The notes under the pieces were generated by a model that saw only the letters and a program-made list of their open reading frames with translations, ran no database searches and had not been told where the DNA came from. Source: a virus. Taken from it: a stretch of 38,166 bases of DNA. Numbering within the stretch: position 1 is the stretch's first letter; every line of letters starts with the position of its first letter. Made by a program: the position numbers and the translations under genes. Below are positions 15,584 to 23,022 of this stretch, piece by piece. The stretch covers positions 1 through 38,166 of IMG/VR virus record IMGVR_UViG_3300035698_004396; one strand, given 5' to 3'.

Positions 15584-15993
15584 ACTGTATAACCCTCGTA
15601 CATATTCTCTTTTGGTCGCAGTGCTACAATACCATGCCAGAATGGCCTATACTTTTTAATGTTGTATATATAACACCAGAAACACAAACTACTTGTATGT
15701 CTAACTTTTATTAGTTCATCTTGATGTATAGATATTTGTTTTGCTATAACAGTAACGTCTTTACTAGACCAGTCCATGTTAATTTCTTGTAATGCTACCA
15801 TATAACGTAGCGCATCACTTAGCCTTTCTGTACTACCAGTACGATAACCTGTAGGTGTATGTGTAATAGTCCAGTAGGGATATATTCTATTACCAATATT
15901 ACGAGTAGCAAAAAATCCATTACGGCGACCCTTTACTGCCCTAAATTGTGGCGTACCTGAATTAGGGTAGCATTCATGATAATAGCTATTCAT
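15568..15993 (-). CDS. Small-protein array member C (unknown)
   Basis: A protein of 141 residues with a basic, aromatic N-terminus (RAVKGRRNGFFATRN, YPYWTITHTPTGYR) and a centre containing INMDWSSKDV. HTSSLCFWCYIYNIKKY holds a CxxC that could bind metal. ATG with GAGG upstream. It is separated from member D by the intergenic repeat copy at 16.08 kb. Function unknown. Confidence 0.8.
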   Translation of the reverse strand: MNSYYHECYPNSGTPQFRAVKGRRNGFFATRNIGNRIYPYWTITHTPTGYRTGSTERLSDALRYMVALQEINMDWSSKDVTVIAKQISIHQDELIKVRHTSSLCFWCYIYNIKKYRPFWHGIVALRPKENMYEGYTVCKTF

Positions 15994-16059
15994 TTGTAAT
16001 TTCCTCTATAAACTATTTACAGTATACTTTGTTTCCTTTTGTGCCGTATCTCGTTTTTT

Positions 16060-16107
16060 CACAAAAACGCGCGAATTTCACCAAGTCCCTTAAGACCTTA
16101 GTTTGTT
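16060..16107 (-). repeat. Intergenic element, copy 1
   Basis: About 48 bp, roughly 77% identical and without gaps to the copy at 17320-17367. The core on the minus strand is GGACTTGGTGAAATTCGCGC, followed by GTTTTTGTGAAAAAAC, which can form a small hairpin. It begins inside the stop region of member D and ends about 67 nt before member C. Confidence 0.75.
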
Positions 16108-16481
16108 ACAGTGTGCCAATTATGTTCATTTACTTTTCGTTCTAGGTGTACCATACCGAAACATACTGAAGATATCAACTCACCACATACACGATGATTT
16201 AAAAACCACTCAAAATCTACTTGCTCTACATACCATCCTGGTGGTAGCCATTGATTCATGCGTCTTTTTGTAGTCATAGTTTGCCAATTACCAGAATCTA
16301 GGTAACAAAACTCAACGCCGTCCTTAATACTAAATGTTACAACATCTGTATTATGATATGTAACTGCAACAGAATTATACTCAGTTCTACTTACATAGGT
16401 TGCCTTTTTCTTTGTGGCTCTATGGCTACTTCCACGCAAAAACTCTACTACATCATAGTAACCGTCGTAATTTTTAGCCAT
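16098..16481 (-). CDS. Conserved phage/plasmid hypothetical protein (array member D)
   Basis: A protein of 127 residues. EYNSVAVTYHNTDVVTFSIK, then SGNWQTMTTKRRMNQWLPPG and WYVEQ recall a family of small hypothetical proteins common in phages and environmental plasmids, where a 'xxVxLHxTDVVTF ... SGGWxTxTTKxRxNxxLP' core is conserved. The function of that family is unknown to me. The C-terminal VDFEWFLN may be a variant of the array motif. ATG with GGGAG upstream, two bp after member E. Confidence 0.85.
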   Translation of the reverse strand: MAKNYDGYYDVVEFLRGSSHRATKKKATYVSRTEYNSVAVTYHNTDVVTFSIKDGVEFCYLDSGNWQTMTTKRRMNQWLPPGWYVEQVDFEWFLNHRVCGELISSVCFGMVHLERKVNEHNWHTVTN

Positions 16482-16483
16482 TG

Positions 16484-16765
16484 TTATTTACTCCCTAGTA
16501 GTTGATTATACACACCATCACGATGACCCCAAATACTACGACCCATAACTGTTGCAATCCACAATTCGTCAGGTGCATTTTCATATGACACATTTACAAC
16601 CAATTGTGGATCATTATACACCGAAACACGAGCACCGACAATTTTACCATAGGCAAGTCCTTTCACTTTCACAGCATTAGTATTATCATTTACATTACTA
16701 ATAAATTTCTGCAAGGCTTCTTCTAGCGTCATAGGAAAGTAAATATTGTTCAATTTATTAGTCAT
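16484..16765 (-). CDS. Small-protein array member E (unknown)
   Basis: A protein of 93 residues: an N-terminal helix (LEEALQKFISNVNDN), beta strands (ARVSVYNDPQLVVNVSYEN) and a Trp-rich end (ELWIATVMGRSIWG). The ATG overlaps the stop of member F by one base (TAATG). No family recognised. Confidence 0.8.
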   Translation of the reverse strand: MTNKLNNIYFPMTLEEALQKFISNVNDNTNAVKVKGLAYGKIVGARVSVYNDPQLVVNVSYENAPDELWIATVMGRSIWGHRDGVYNQLLGSK

Positions 16766-17277
16766 TAGAATTGCCTCGTTGTATTTACGCCAGCGTCACC
16801 AACAATCCTATACATATTGATATATACATCTTTTGCAGGTTGCTTGGACAATGTTTGTATAAATGCGTTTACAGCATCTACAGCAACTATATATGCATCT
16901 ACCCAATCTATACTATCCAGTTCCCAACACTTGTTATATGCACGGTTGCACAGTGTATAAGTAACATCGTCTAGTTTATCATGCAACTTATTCAAAATAT
17001 CTTGTGTTGGAGTAGCCATATAAAATAGCCAATCAGGATCAAATGAATCGTAGATTTTAGTTGCCGTTGCATTTATATTATACTCATTATCAACCGACCA
17101 AATTTCTATAATCTCGCCATCAGTTGCTACAATAGCTAGTTTTTGGCCCTCAAAATCTCTATACATGATAGCTACACCAGCAGGAACCTGTGTTAGCATA
17201 CATAGAATATCTTGACTATTTGTAACCCACTCTGCTATTTCAGACAATTCAGTAACTGCTAACTGTTTCGGCATCAT
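16765..17277 (-). CDS. Small-protein array member F (unknown)
   Basis: A protein of 170 residues. A beta domain (GVAIMYRDFEGQKLAIVATD) is followed by a helical half containing DSIDWVDAYIVAVDAVNAF, a full hDW-x2-hY motif. ATG with GGAG 8 nt upstream. It is preceded by intergenic repeat copy 2, so it may begin a regulated segment. Function unknown. Confidence 0.8.
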   Translation of the reverse strand: MMPKQLAVTELSEIAEWVTNSQDILCMLTQVPAGVAIMYRDFEGQKLAIVATDGEIIEIWSVDNEYNINATATKIYDSFDPDWLFYMATPTQDILNKLHDKLDDVTYTLCNRAYNKCWELDSIDWVDAYIVAVDAVNAFIQTLSKQPAKDVYINMYRIVGDAGVNTTRQF

Positions 17278-17319
17278 TTGTTACACTCCAATAACTGTTG
17301 TATAGCTTGCCGGCATTTT

Positions 17320-17367
17320 ACAAAAAACGCGCGAAAACGACCAAGTCCTGTGAGACATCAGTTTGTT
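17320..17367 (-). repeat. Intergenic element, copy 2
   Basis: The core on the minus strand is GGACTTGGTCGTTTTCGCGC, then GTTTTTTGTAAAA. The homology to copy 1 extends upstream through AACAAACT. It lies after the stop of member G and about 42 nt before the ATG of member F. Confidence 0.75.
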
Positions 17368-17369
17368 TG

Positions 17370-17639
17370 CTACTCTGTACTTTCACGTGTGTTTTCAAAA
17401 ACATCATCCCAATCAACTTCCTTAAAGTCTATATAGTCGTCTGAAAAGCCATATTGCTTTAGTTTCATTAGAAACAACGGCATAATATTATTTATCAATT
17501 CTATTAGAGTATCAGCATGTCTTGCAATGAACTCACAAGCACTATCGTTAGAAATAACCAGGAATACTTCGTCTGTACTCCATTTATCGAATGGACTATC
17601 TGCGGCATATGCATCGTTCAATGCTTGTTTTAGCAACAT
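17370..17639 (-). CDS. Small-protein array member G (unknown)
   Basis: A protein of 89 residues, helical and acidic. DTLIELINNIMPLFLMKLKQ is a strong amphipathic helix, and DFKEVDWDDVFENTR at the C-terminus carries the DW motif with Phe in place of Tyr. ATG with GAGGA upstream in the TAATG junction with member H. Function unknown. Confidence 0.78.
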   Translation of the reverse strand: MLLKQALNDAYAADSPFDKWSTDEVFLVISNDSACEFIARHADTLIELINNIMPLFLMKLKQYGFSDDYIDFKEVDWDDVFENTRESTE

Positions 17640-17986
17640 TAGTTTTCCTCTTGTGCAGTATAGCAGTCTGCTTCTGGTAGCGCAGCTAGTTTTATATCGA
17701 ATACATCGTCATACAAATTAAAATTAATACTTGCAAGAGCTTCTGGTGTAAGTACAGACATACCATAAGTTCCGAGCATTGCATAATACATTTTTTGAAG
17801 AGCAGCATTGAACATTTCTCGTGTTTGATTTTTAGAATATTCACCAAACGGGAATCTAAAAGAGATACACAAATTAGTTGCTATAAAACATGCTTCGCTG
17901 TCAGAATAAGTAGTAGTAAAAGTGAATGACGGTGTACAATACGGAGTAAATCGTGTATGGATACTAAAATAGCTATTCTTAAGCAT
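17639..17986 (-). CDS. Small-protein array member H (unknown)
   Basis: A protein of 115 residues with a Ser/Thr/Phe-rich beta-type N-terminus (YFSIHTRFTPYCTPSFTF) and a helical middle (FNAALQKMYYAMLGTYGM). It lacks an obvious DW motif. ATG with GAGGAG 6 nt upstream, overlapping member I by 8 bp. Confidence 0.78.
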   Translation of the reverse strand: MLKNSYFSIHTRFTPYCTPSFTFTTTYSDSEACFIATNLCISFRFPFGEYSKNQTREMFNAALQKMYYAMLGTYGMSVLTPEALASINFNLYDDVFDIKLAALPEADCYTAQEEN

Positions 17987-18422
17987 TGTCTTGCTCCTCT
18001 TGAAGTTGCTGTTGTACTAGTTGCCAATCTACCAATTCTATGGTATTAGGAAACTCTGAAACATCTCCTCTTGCAACGTAAGAAAAAGTAATTGTATCTT
18101 CTTTCAAAGCCCATTGTAGTTGCTTTGAATATTTTAATACAGCCAAAAGGTATTCTGTTATAACATCCGTAATATAGCCTACCATAGCAACAAAAATAAT
18201 AATCTCATCCCAAGCTACTCGCATACTGTTTAATGGTACTGGTAGCCCTTGTTTAACAAATACAATAAAGTCTTGTATGCTCATATCAGCTACTGCATTT
18301 ATTGTTTGTCTACGACGAACTAACCTCATACATCCATTTTTACTAGAGTATCCCATAATATACCTGTATACTTCTAGTGTATCATCATCCCAGTTATGAA
18401 ATCCCAGCAACTTATGCAACAT
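17979..18422 (-). CDS. Small-protein array member I (unknown)
   Basis: A protein of about 147 residues, mostly helical (SIQDFIVFVKQGLP, EIIIFVAMVGYITDVITEYL), ending in TIELVDWQLVQQQLQEE with the array motif 20 residues from the end. ATG at 18422 lies 2 nt after the stop of member J with GGGA upstream; a GTG at 18434 is inside member J. Function unknown. Confidence 0.78.
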   Translation of the reverse strand: MLHKLLGFHNWDDDTLEVYRYIMGYSSKNGCMRLVRRRQTINAVADMSIQDFIVFVKQGLPVPLNSMRVAWDEIIIFVAMVGYITDVITEYLLAVLKYSKQLQWALKEDTITFSYVARGDVSEFPNTIELVDWQLVQQQLQEEQDNA

Positions 18423-18424
18423 TG

Positions 18425-18889
18425 TTAGTCCCACTTAATTGTGTACGCTCTTAGTACATTCCTAAACACTTGAGGCCAAAAAATATCGTCTGAGTTAATA
18501 ATCATACCTGTTGTTTTTTGTACATATTCTTGCACATCCGCTGCAAAAAATGTTGGTTGTTGTATATCTCTATGAAGTTGTGTCAATTCCAAATCAGCAA
18601 GTAGCAACTGTTGAACCTGTTTAGTTAGTGCAAACTGTACTTTTAGCATATACGTTACTTCTAGCGCATCATTATATACAACATTAATTTTACCATTGAA
18701 GAGTTTGTATTGTACAAGTAACGCATACGTTGCACTGACTACGTTAGTATCTATACACGCAAAAGCTGCTTGCACAGCAGGGATATACCTATCTGTAGAT
18801 TCGTATGTCTGCGTTACAATATTGTAAACGAATACAGCCTTAGTTGGCATACTCCTATAACAATGCATACGTGGCATTTCATATTCCAT
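18425..18889 (-). CDS. Small-protein array member J (unknown)
   Basis: A protein of 154 residues, helical (VQAAFACIDTNVVSATYALL, QVQQLLLADLELTQLHRDIQ), with a C-terminal DDIFWPQVFRNVLRAYTIKW that is a weak match to the array motif. ATG with AGGAG 8 nt upstream. A 46-nt gap precedes it. Function unknown. Confidence 0.8.
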   Translation of the reverse strand: MEYEMPRMHCYRSMPTKAVFVYNIVTQTYESTDRYIPAVQAAFACIDTNVVSATYALLVQYKLFNGKINVVYNDALEVTYMLKVQFALTKQVQQLLLADLELTQLHRDIQQPTFFAADVQEYVQKTTGMIINSDDIFWPQVFRNVLRAYTIKWD

Positions 18890-18935
18890 TAGATATACTC
18901 CTGTAGTACAAAAGAAATACTATACATCGGATGCT

Positions 18936-19346
18936 TCATTTTACAACCTTTCCAGTATATATACGTGCATTTTGCATCCAAGTATCTATAATCCCATACA
19001 CTTCATGTGTCATAGCACTTGACAATGAAAACACTCCCATATCTGTTGATATGTCAGTTACGTAATCTATCAAAAGTAGTTCTAGTGTCTTCTTTACAAG
19101 TACTTCTGATTCTGTCATTGCAGATACTTGCAGATAATCAGCCAGTGCTACCAAATCATATTCTTGCAAAGGAATACCAGTGTCTACAAGTTTTAGAATA
19201 GCAAGTGGCCTTATTGCAATACTCTGCGAGATAAAGTTAGTTGCACACTTTCGTACACATTCAACAAACCACTCATAGAAAAACCATTCGTATTCAAATT
19301 GCACAGTACTGCTTTTCTTTTCGTATCGAATAGTTACTTGAAACAT
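18936..19346 (-). CDS. Small-protein array member K (unknown)
   Basis: A protein of 136 residues. A beta-strand start (FQVTIRYEKKSSTVQFEYEW) is followed by helices (VLVKKTLELLLIDYVTDIS, VYGIIDTWMQNARIY). ATG with GGAGT upstream, 12 bp after member L. Function unknown. Confidence 0.8.
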   Translation of the reverse strand: MFQVTIRYEKKSSTVQFEYEWFFYEWFVECVRKCATNFISQSIAIRPLAILKLVDTGIPLQEYDLVALADYLQVSAMTESEVLVKKTLELLLIDYVTDISTDMGVFSLSSAMTHEVYGIIDTWMQNARIYTGKVVK

Positions 19347-19358
19347 GTTATACTCCTA

Positions 19359-19790
19359 CTAGCACACAGCACAATGATAAATATATGGCCACAAACAAAG
19401 ATTTTCAGAAACTACGATACCGTATCCTAGCTTCAGATACGTTCTACTAGATTTACTAAATATACACAAATTATCTTGTGATACTGCAGAAATAGTGTCT
19501 AGCAGTTTTGCTACTTCACTAGAATATGTATACACTGCATTGATGTACATATACACTTCAAACCAATTAACATCTGCATAGTGTTGCATAATTGTTTGTG
19601 GTGCAGAAGTACACAATTCAATAAGTTCTGGCATATTTACTAACCACTTACTAAAATACTGCATAGTGGCTGAATAAAATGCTATAGAATATCTAGTAGA
19701 GCCATCAGATGTACACTTGTCAGATAATAGCTGTTCAACAATTGCTCTCTGTGTAAACTTCCAAGTAGCAGGATCAAATGCGTTATACAT
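19359..19790 (-). CDS. Small-protein array member L (unknown)
   Basis: A protein of about 143 residues from ATG 19790 with GAGG 8-9 nt upstream; a TTG-led extension to 19820 lies inside member M and is not used. Helical, with QHYADVNWFEVYMYINAVYT, then SSEVAKLLDTI. This shares with members M, N, O and U the arrangement motif - aromatic helix - short hydrophobic helix. The C-terminus is Cys/Trp-rich (NLCLWPYIYHCAVC). Function unknown. Confidence 0.8.
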   Translation of the reverse strand: MYNAFDPATWKFTQRAIVEQLLSDKCTSDGSTRYSIAFYSATMQYFSKWLVNMPELIELCTSAPQTIMQHYADVNWFEVYMYINAVYTYSSEVAKLLDTISAVSQDNLCIFSKSSRTYLKLGYGIVVSENLCLWPYIYHCAVC

Positions 19791-20280
19791 CTTTAGTTTC
19801 CTCTTTTTCCATACATGCAATTTTGTTTAGCAGCCTATGTTGTAGTATATTTGAACTTCGCATTTCAAAATTTACATATTCTAGTAACCTTTCGTGTATA
19901 TCTACCATCCTTGTTACATGCGTATACGTCATTGTGTATGCTGCTTTATATAGTTCAAAAACTATATCTGTGTATTGTACCATACATACACCTGTGCAAT
20001 ACAAAGTTACCCAATCAACAAGTCCATACTGTTCCTCCATTTTGGCCCATTCAATATGGTCAGTCAATAATCTTGCAAAGCGTTCTTTTAGGGCTAATGC
20101 ACTAGCACTAACGGTTTTTGTATCGTCTGATACAAGTGACACAAAAATCTCTTCTGCTGATACTTTTCTTTTCACAGAAACTGGCTGAAGCCCATTCATT
20201 TCTTGTAGCAATACTCTTATAGCAATACCTGTTGTGTAGCTAGTATTGTCATACATTACTTTGTCCTTTGATGCATACAT
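19783..20280 (-). CDS. Small-protein array member M (unknown)
   Basis: A protein of 165 residues with a central YGLVDWVTLYCTGVCMVQYT, then DIVFELYKAAYTMTY, matching the DW-x2-hY motif and following helix of member L. ATG with GGAG 8 nt upstream in the junction with member N. The C-terminus is basic. Function unknown. Confidence 0.8.
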   Translation of the reverse strand: MYASKDKVMYDNTSYTTGIAIRVLLQEMNGLQPVSVKRKVSAEEIFVSLVSDDTKTVSASALALKERFARLLTDHIEWAKMEEQYGLVDWVTLYCTGVCMVQYTDIVFELYKAAYTMTYTHVTRMVDIHERLLEYVNFEMRSSNILQHRLLNKIACMEKEETKDV

Positions 20281-20753
20281 TAGTACTGCTCCTTCTTCTT
20301 TATTATGAGAGTGTACAAATAGTTCCAGTCAATATGCTCTCTATCGAAAATCAAACGCTCACTTCTTGTAGCTACAGCTTCTAGTGATTGCTTGAATTGC
20401 ATAACAGGACAAGGTTTGTATATATTATAACTAGCAAGAGCTTTTGCTAGTTGCATAGTTCTAGAACGCACATATAGCAGATATGCATAAATTGCATCCC
20501 ACTGTATACGTGCATAAAGTTTTTCTGTTAGACAATATGGCACATATCCATTATTCTGTGCTTTTATTCGTTCTATAACTTCTGTAGGCCACAATAGTTC
20601 GTTTACAACAATAAGCGAATCATATACTGCTTGTATACGCTTAGATACGTACTCAGATTGTACTTGTACCTCATAGCCATTTGTACCTACAAGAGCGCAT
20701 AGGATAGTTTTTTCTACGTCACTAAAATGTTCTGGTAGTTGTGTAATAAGCAT
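20280..20753 (-). CDS. Small-protein array member N, paralog of O and U
   Basis: A protein of 157 residues. It starts MLITQLPEHFSDVEKTIL, has an internal RIQWDAIYAYLLYVRSRT and a C-terminal EHIDWNYLYTLIIKKK, so the motif occurs twice. It aligns along its length with member O (both 157 residues; start QxPEHF, motif, then xLAxxxxxY, then ERLI or EKLI, then DWxYLYT). ATG with GGGAG upstream. Function unknown. Confidence 0.85.
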   Translation of the reverse strand: MLITQLPEHFSDVEKTILCALVGTNGYEVQVQSEYVSKRIQAVYDSLIVVNELLWPTEVIERIKAQNNGYVPYCLTEKLYARIQWDAIYAYLLYVRSRTMQLAKALASYNIYKPCPVMQFKQSLEAVATRSERLIFDREHIDWNYLYTLIIKKKEQY

Positions 20754-20756
20754 TGT

Positions 20757-21230
20757 TTATACTCCCTTATTTACTACGCACATAGTGTATAGGTAGTGCC
20801 AGTCTACACAGTTACAAGCAACGATCAGTTTTTCTCCTGCTGTAATAATCCTTTTCAGTTCATGTTCAAATAGCTCAGTAGGCATAGCATAGAAAGTGTA
20901 TCCTGCCATACCACTTGCAAGTCTGCGTGTTACAGTACCACAATAGGAGATATAGTGATAAATTGCGTCCATATCTACTACAGTATCACCAACGTCTATT
21001 TGACTGAAAGAATAGGGTGTAGTATATTGAGGTAGCAAGCTGTATATGTCATGCAAATTCTTATACCATGCAATTTCGTTATAAGCTATATTCGTTTGTA
21101 TATACACTTCCTGGATGCACTTAGCTTGTGTAGCAGAAAGTTCCGCCCTATAAGTAGACGGTACAAGAAGTTCTCGAATAAATGTTATTTCTGAAAAAGT
21201 AAAATGCTCAGGAACTTGTGTGTGATACAT
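20757..21230 (-). CDS. Small-protein array member O, paralog of N and U
   Basis: A protein of 157 residues starting MYHTQVPEHFTFSEITFI. The internal motif is VVDMDAIYHYISYCGTVT (Met replaces Trp), followed by RRLASGMAGYTFYA. The C-terminal motif is CVDWHYLYTMCVV. It lies directly upstream of member N in the operon, a tandem duplication that has diverged strongly. Its ATG is in a TAATG junction with member P. Function unknown. Confidence 0.85.
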   Translation of the reverse strand: MYHTQVPEHFTFSEITFIRELLVPSTYRAELSATQAKCIQEVYIQTNIAYNEIAWYKNLHDIYSLLPQYTTPYSFSQIDVGDTVVDMDAIYHYISYCGTVTRRLASGMAGYTFYAMPTELFEHELKRIITAGEKLIVACNCVDWHYLYTMCVVNKGV

Positions 21231-21598
21231 TATTTCATACCTGCCTTTAGTTTATCGTTTTTAGTTGCTGGGCGTTCAAATCCTAACATAAACATATCAT
21301 CATCACGAATAGATACTAGTGTAGAACTCCATGCACTATCATTAAAGTAACCATCCCAACCATACATATTGTCTAGTTTATCACAATGCTCATTTATGCG
21401 CATAATCTCGCACAGGGGGAGATATGTTTCACTCCTATAGTCATATAGGTACATTGTTTCATCGCCTATATTATCCCAATATGTTTTATCGGACGTTGGT
21501 AACTCTTGATATGATATAGTTTCCTCTAGTTCCATACTAAAGTCAACTGCCATATAACCATTATCCGTAATATACACATATGTACCTTCGTTAGTCAT
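21230..21598 (-). CDS. Small-protein array member P (unknown)
   Basis: A protein of 122 residues, acidic and Tyr-rich (DNIGDETMYLYDYRSETYLP, YGWDGYFNDSAWSSTLVS). It may be a small beta domain. ATG with GGAGT upstream. It shows no DW motif and breaks up the paralog series. Function unknown. Confidence 0.8.
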   Translation of the reverse strand: MTNEGTYVYITDNGYMAVDFSMELEETISYQELPTSDKTYWDNIGDETMYLYDYRSETYLPLCEIMRINEHCDKLDNMYGWDGYFNDSAWSSTLVSIRDDDMFMLGFERPATKNDKLKAGMK

Positions 21599-21930
21599 TA
21601 GTGTCTACTCCTGCAAAGAACGGCACCTATTTGATTGCGCACTACAACAGACATATCATTAACATTTTGCCACGCTTCTAGTTTGTTCCAATCAATCTTT
21701 AGTGCCAAAAGTTCTTCTACCGCTGCTTCTGCCCAACGCAACAAGTCAAATGTCCAACAAGTACAACCTGACTTTCTTAGGAATACTTCATAGTACACAT
21801 TATCATGTTGCATTCTATCTTTTCGTTTCACAATAGAAAATGCACCATGCGCATACCCTAGTGTCTTTACTTTGGCACCATCTTGTTTCCAATCCCTTAT
21901 TACCACACAACTAAGTTTCCGATTAGGCAT
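21598..21930 (-). CDS. Small-protein array member Q (unknown)
   Basis: A basic protein of 110 residues with a beta N-terminus (VKTLGYAHGAFSIVKRKD), a CxCW pair (SGCTCWTF) and ALKIDWNKLEAWQNV, an hDW motif with Glu replacing Tyr. It overlaps member R by 8 bp. Function unknown. Confidence 0.8.
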   Translation of the reverse strand: MPNRKLSCVVIRDWKQDGAKVKTLGYAHGAFSIVKRKDRMQHDNVYYEVFLRKSGCTCWTFDLLRWAEAAVEELLALKIDWNKLEAWQNVNDMSVVVRNQIGAVLCRSRH

Positions 21931-22168
21931 TATTTAGCGCCTCTTTTTCTGTTAGACAAACTAGTCCAAGATCATTTTGTGTCAAGTAGTCATATCCGTA
22001 CATCCCATATTTTATTGGTACTTGTACTCTATTAATTGATCTTTTCCATGTCTTTACTTTTCCATTGACACGCCATCTTTGCGGTGTACCATCACCATTG
22101 CGATGCATTATATGATACAAGATTGTACCATGCGTAAGGTTCTTTGCCTGTTCTAGTGTGATAGCCAT
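21923..22168 (-). CDS. Conserved hypothetical protein (RWRVNGK-type, array member R)
   Basis: A protein of 81 residues: TLEQAKNLTHGTILYHIMHR, then DGTPQRWRVNGKVKTWKRS, then RVQVPIKYGMYGYDYLTQND. This matches a small family often found in phages and environmental contigs with a 'DGTxxRWRVNGKVKTWKR..R..VPxKxGxYxY' core. Its function is not known to me. Basic, so nucleic-acid binding is possible. ATG with GGAG upstream. Confidence 0.85.
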   Translation of the reverse strand: MAITLEQAKNLTHGTILYHIMHRNGDGTPQRWRVNGKVKTWKRSINRVQVPIKYGMYGYDYLTQNDLGLVCLTEKEALNNA

Positions 22169-22169
22169 A

Positions 22170-22502
22170 CTATTCTCCTACATCCCTAGTAACGTCCAAC
22201 ATAATACGGAACATAATTTTTCGTACCGAGTGAGAGTCTACTAGCATGACAGCATCAACCATGTATTCTAGAAACCTATGTGGTTTCGCATTATAGTTGA
22301 TTGCGTTTAACGCTACTAGCATTAGAAACCAAGGAGTAGAACTCGTGCTTTCCCTAGCAAGTTTTATATGCTCAGTAATTTCACCTCTTGTACTATTCTC
22401 AAATAGTTTTAGTATATCAAAGAATGTATCGTAACTGCTATGATACTCATTGATACCTTTTGCCAGTATTGTAATATAGTGTAGTGCTTCTTGTGTTTGC
22501 AT
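22170..22502 (-). CDS. Small-protein array member S (unknown)
   Basis: A protein of 110 residues, almost entirely helical (LHYITILAKGINEYHSSYDT, FLMLVALNAINYN, VRKIMFRIMLDVTRDV). The ATG overlaps the stop of member T by one base (TAATG). It has no DW motif. Function unknown. Confidence 0.78.
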   Translation of the reverse strand: MQTQEALHYITILAKGINEYHSSYDTFFDILKLFENSTRGEITEHIKLARESTSSTPWFLMLVALNAINYNAKPHRFLEYMVDAVMLVDSHSVRKIMFRIMLDVTRDVGE

Positions 22503-22873
22503 TATAGTGCTACCATGCTTTCTTGAGGATCAACAGTGACTGTTTCACCATTTGTTAGGTCATAATACATATACCCTATCGTTCTTACTGGCATCGCCGA
22601 GTGTACTGTTACCCACGTTTCTTGCAGGTACGTTTCGTCGCAGTCATCGTATTCTTTACGTGCAACAAAAACCCAGCCAACTTCTTTTACATCACCATCA
22701 TTGGCTAGGTCTATATATACTTTACTTATACACCTTCCATACTCTCTTTGCATTGCATGATACAACTCGCCACGTGTAGTACAATCGGTCTCATAAACAT
22801 CGCTCTTATATATTAGGCTACTATAGGAGGCATTGTAGATACTTTCTTGAACAAACAAATTTTTCTCTGGCAT
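22502..22873 (-). CDS. Conserved hypothetical protein (array member T)
   Basis: A protein of 123 residues. VGWVFVARKEYDDCDETYLQ, then ETWVTVH, resembles a small conserved phage/environmental family with a WVFxxRxxYxDxxExYxxExWVxV core. Function unknown. It starts in a TAATG junction with the Lar-like frame upstream, which suggests that frame is translated or recently was. Confidence 0.8.
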   Translation of the reverse strand: MPEKNLFVQESIYNASYSSLIYKSDVYETDCTTRGELYHAMQREYGRCISKVYIDLANDGDVKEVGWVFVARKEYDDCDETYLQETWVTVHSAMPVRTIGYMYYDLTNGETVTVDPQESMVAL

Positions 22874-23022
22874 TAGATTCTACCTCTATTCCAAATATCA
22901 ACTGCTATTTTTTCTGTATCAGCAGTAGGCCCACGAGAATCGCACAGGGTGCATTGTACATAATAGTAAGGTCTTTTAGTAGGCGACTTTTCACATACTA
23001 CTACTTGTTTGCTACCACACCA
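22873..23022 (-). pseudogene. Lar-like zinc-protein frame without a start codon
   Basis: This open frame reads WCGSKQVVV, then PYYYVQCTLCDSRGPTADTE, then KIAVDIWNRGRI, a good match to the Lar pattern (CxWCGSK ... VxCxxCxxRGP ... A-x-x-WN). The expected first Cys region is replaced by TAC-TGA, and no ATG, GTG or TTG lies in frame. It overlaps the end of member U and ends in TAATG with member T. It is most likely a decayed gene, or it is reached by frameshifting from member U. Confidence 0.55.
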
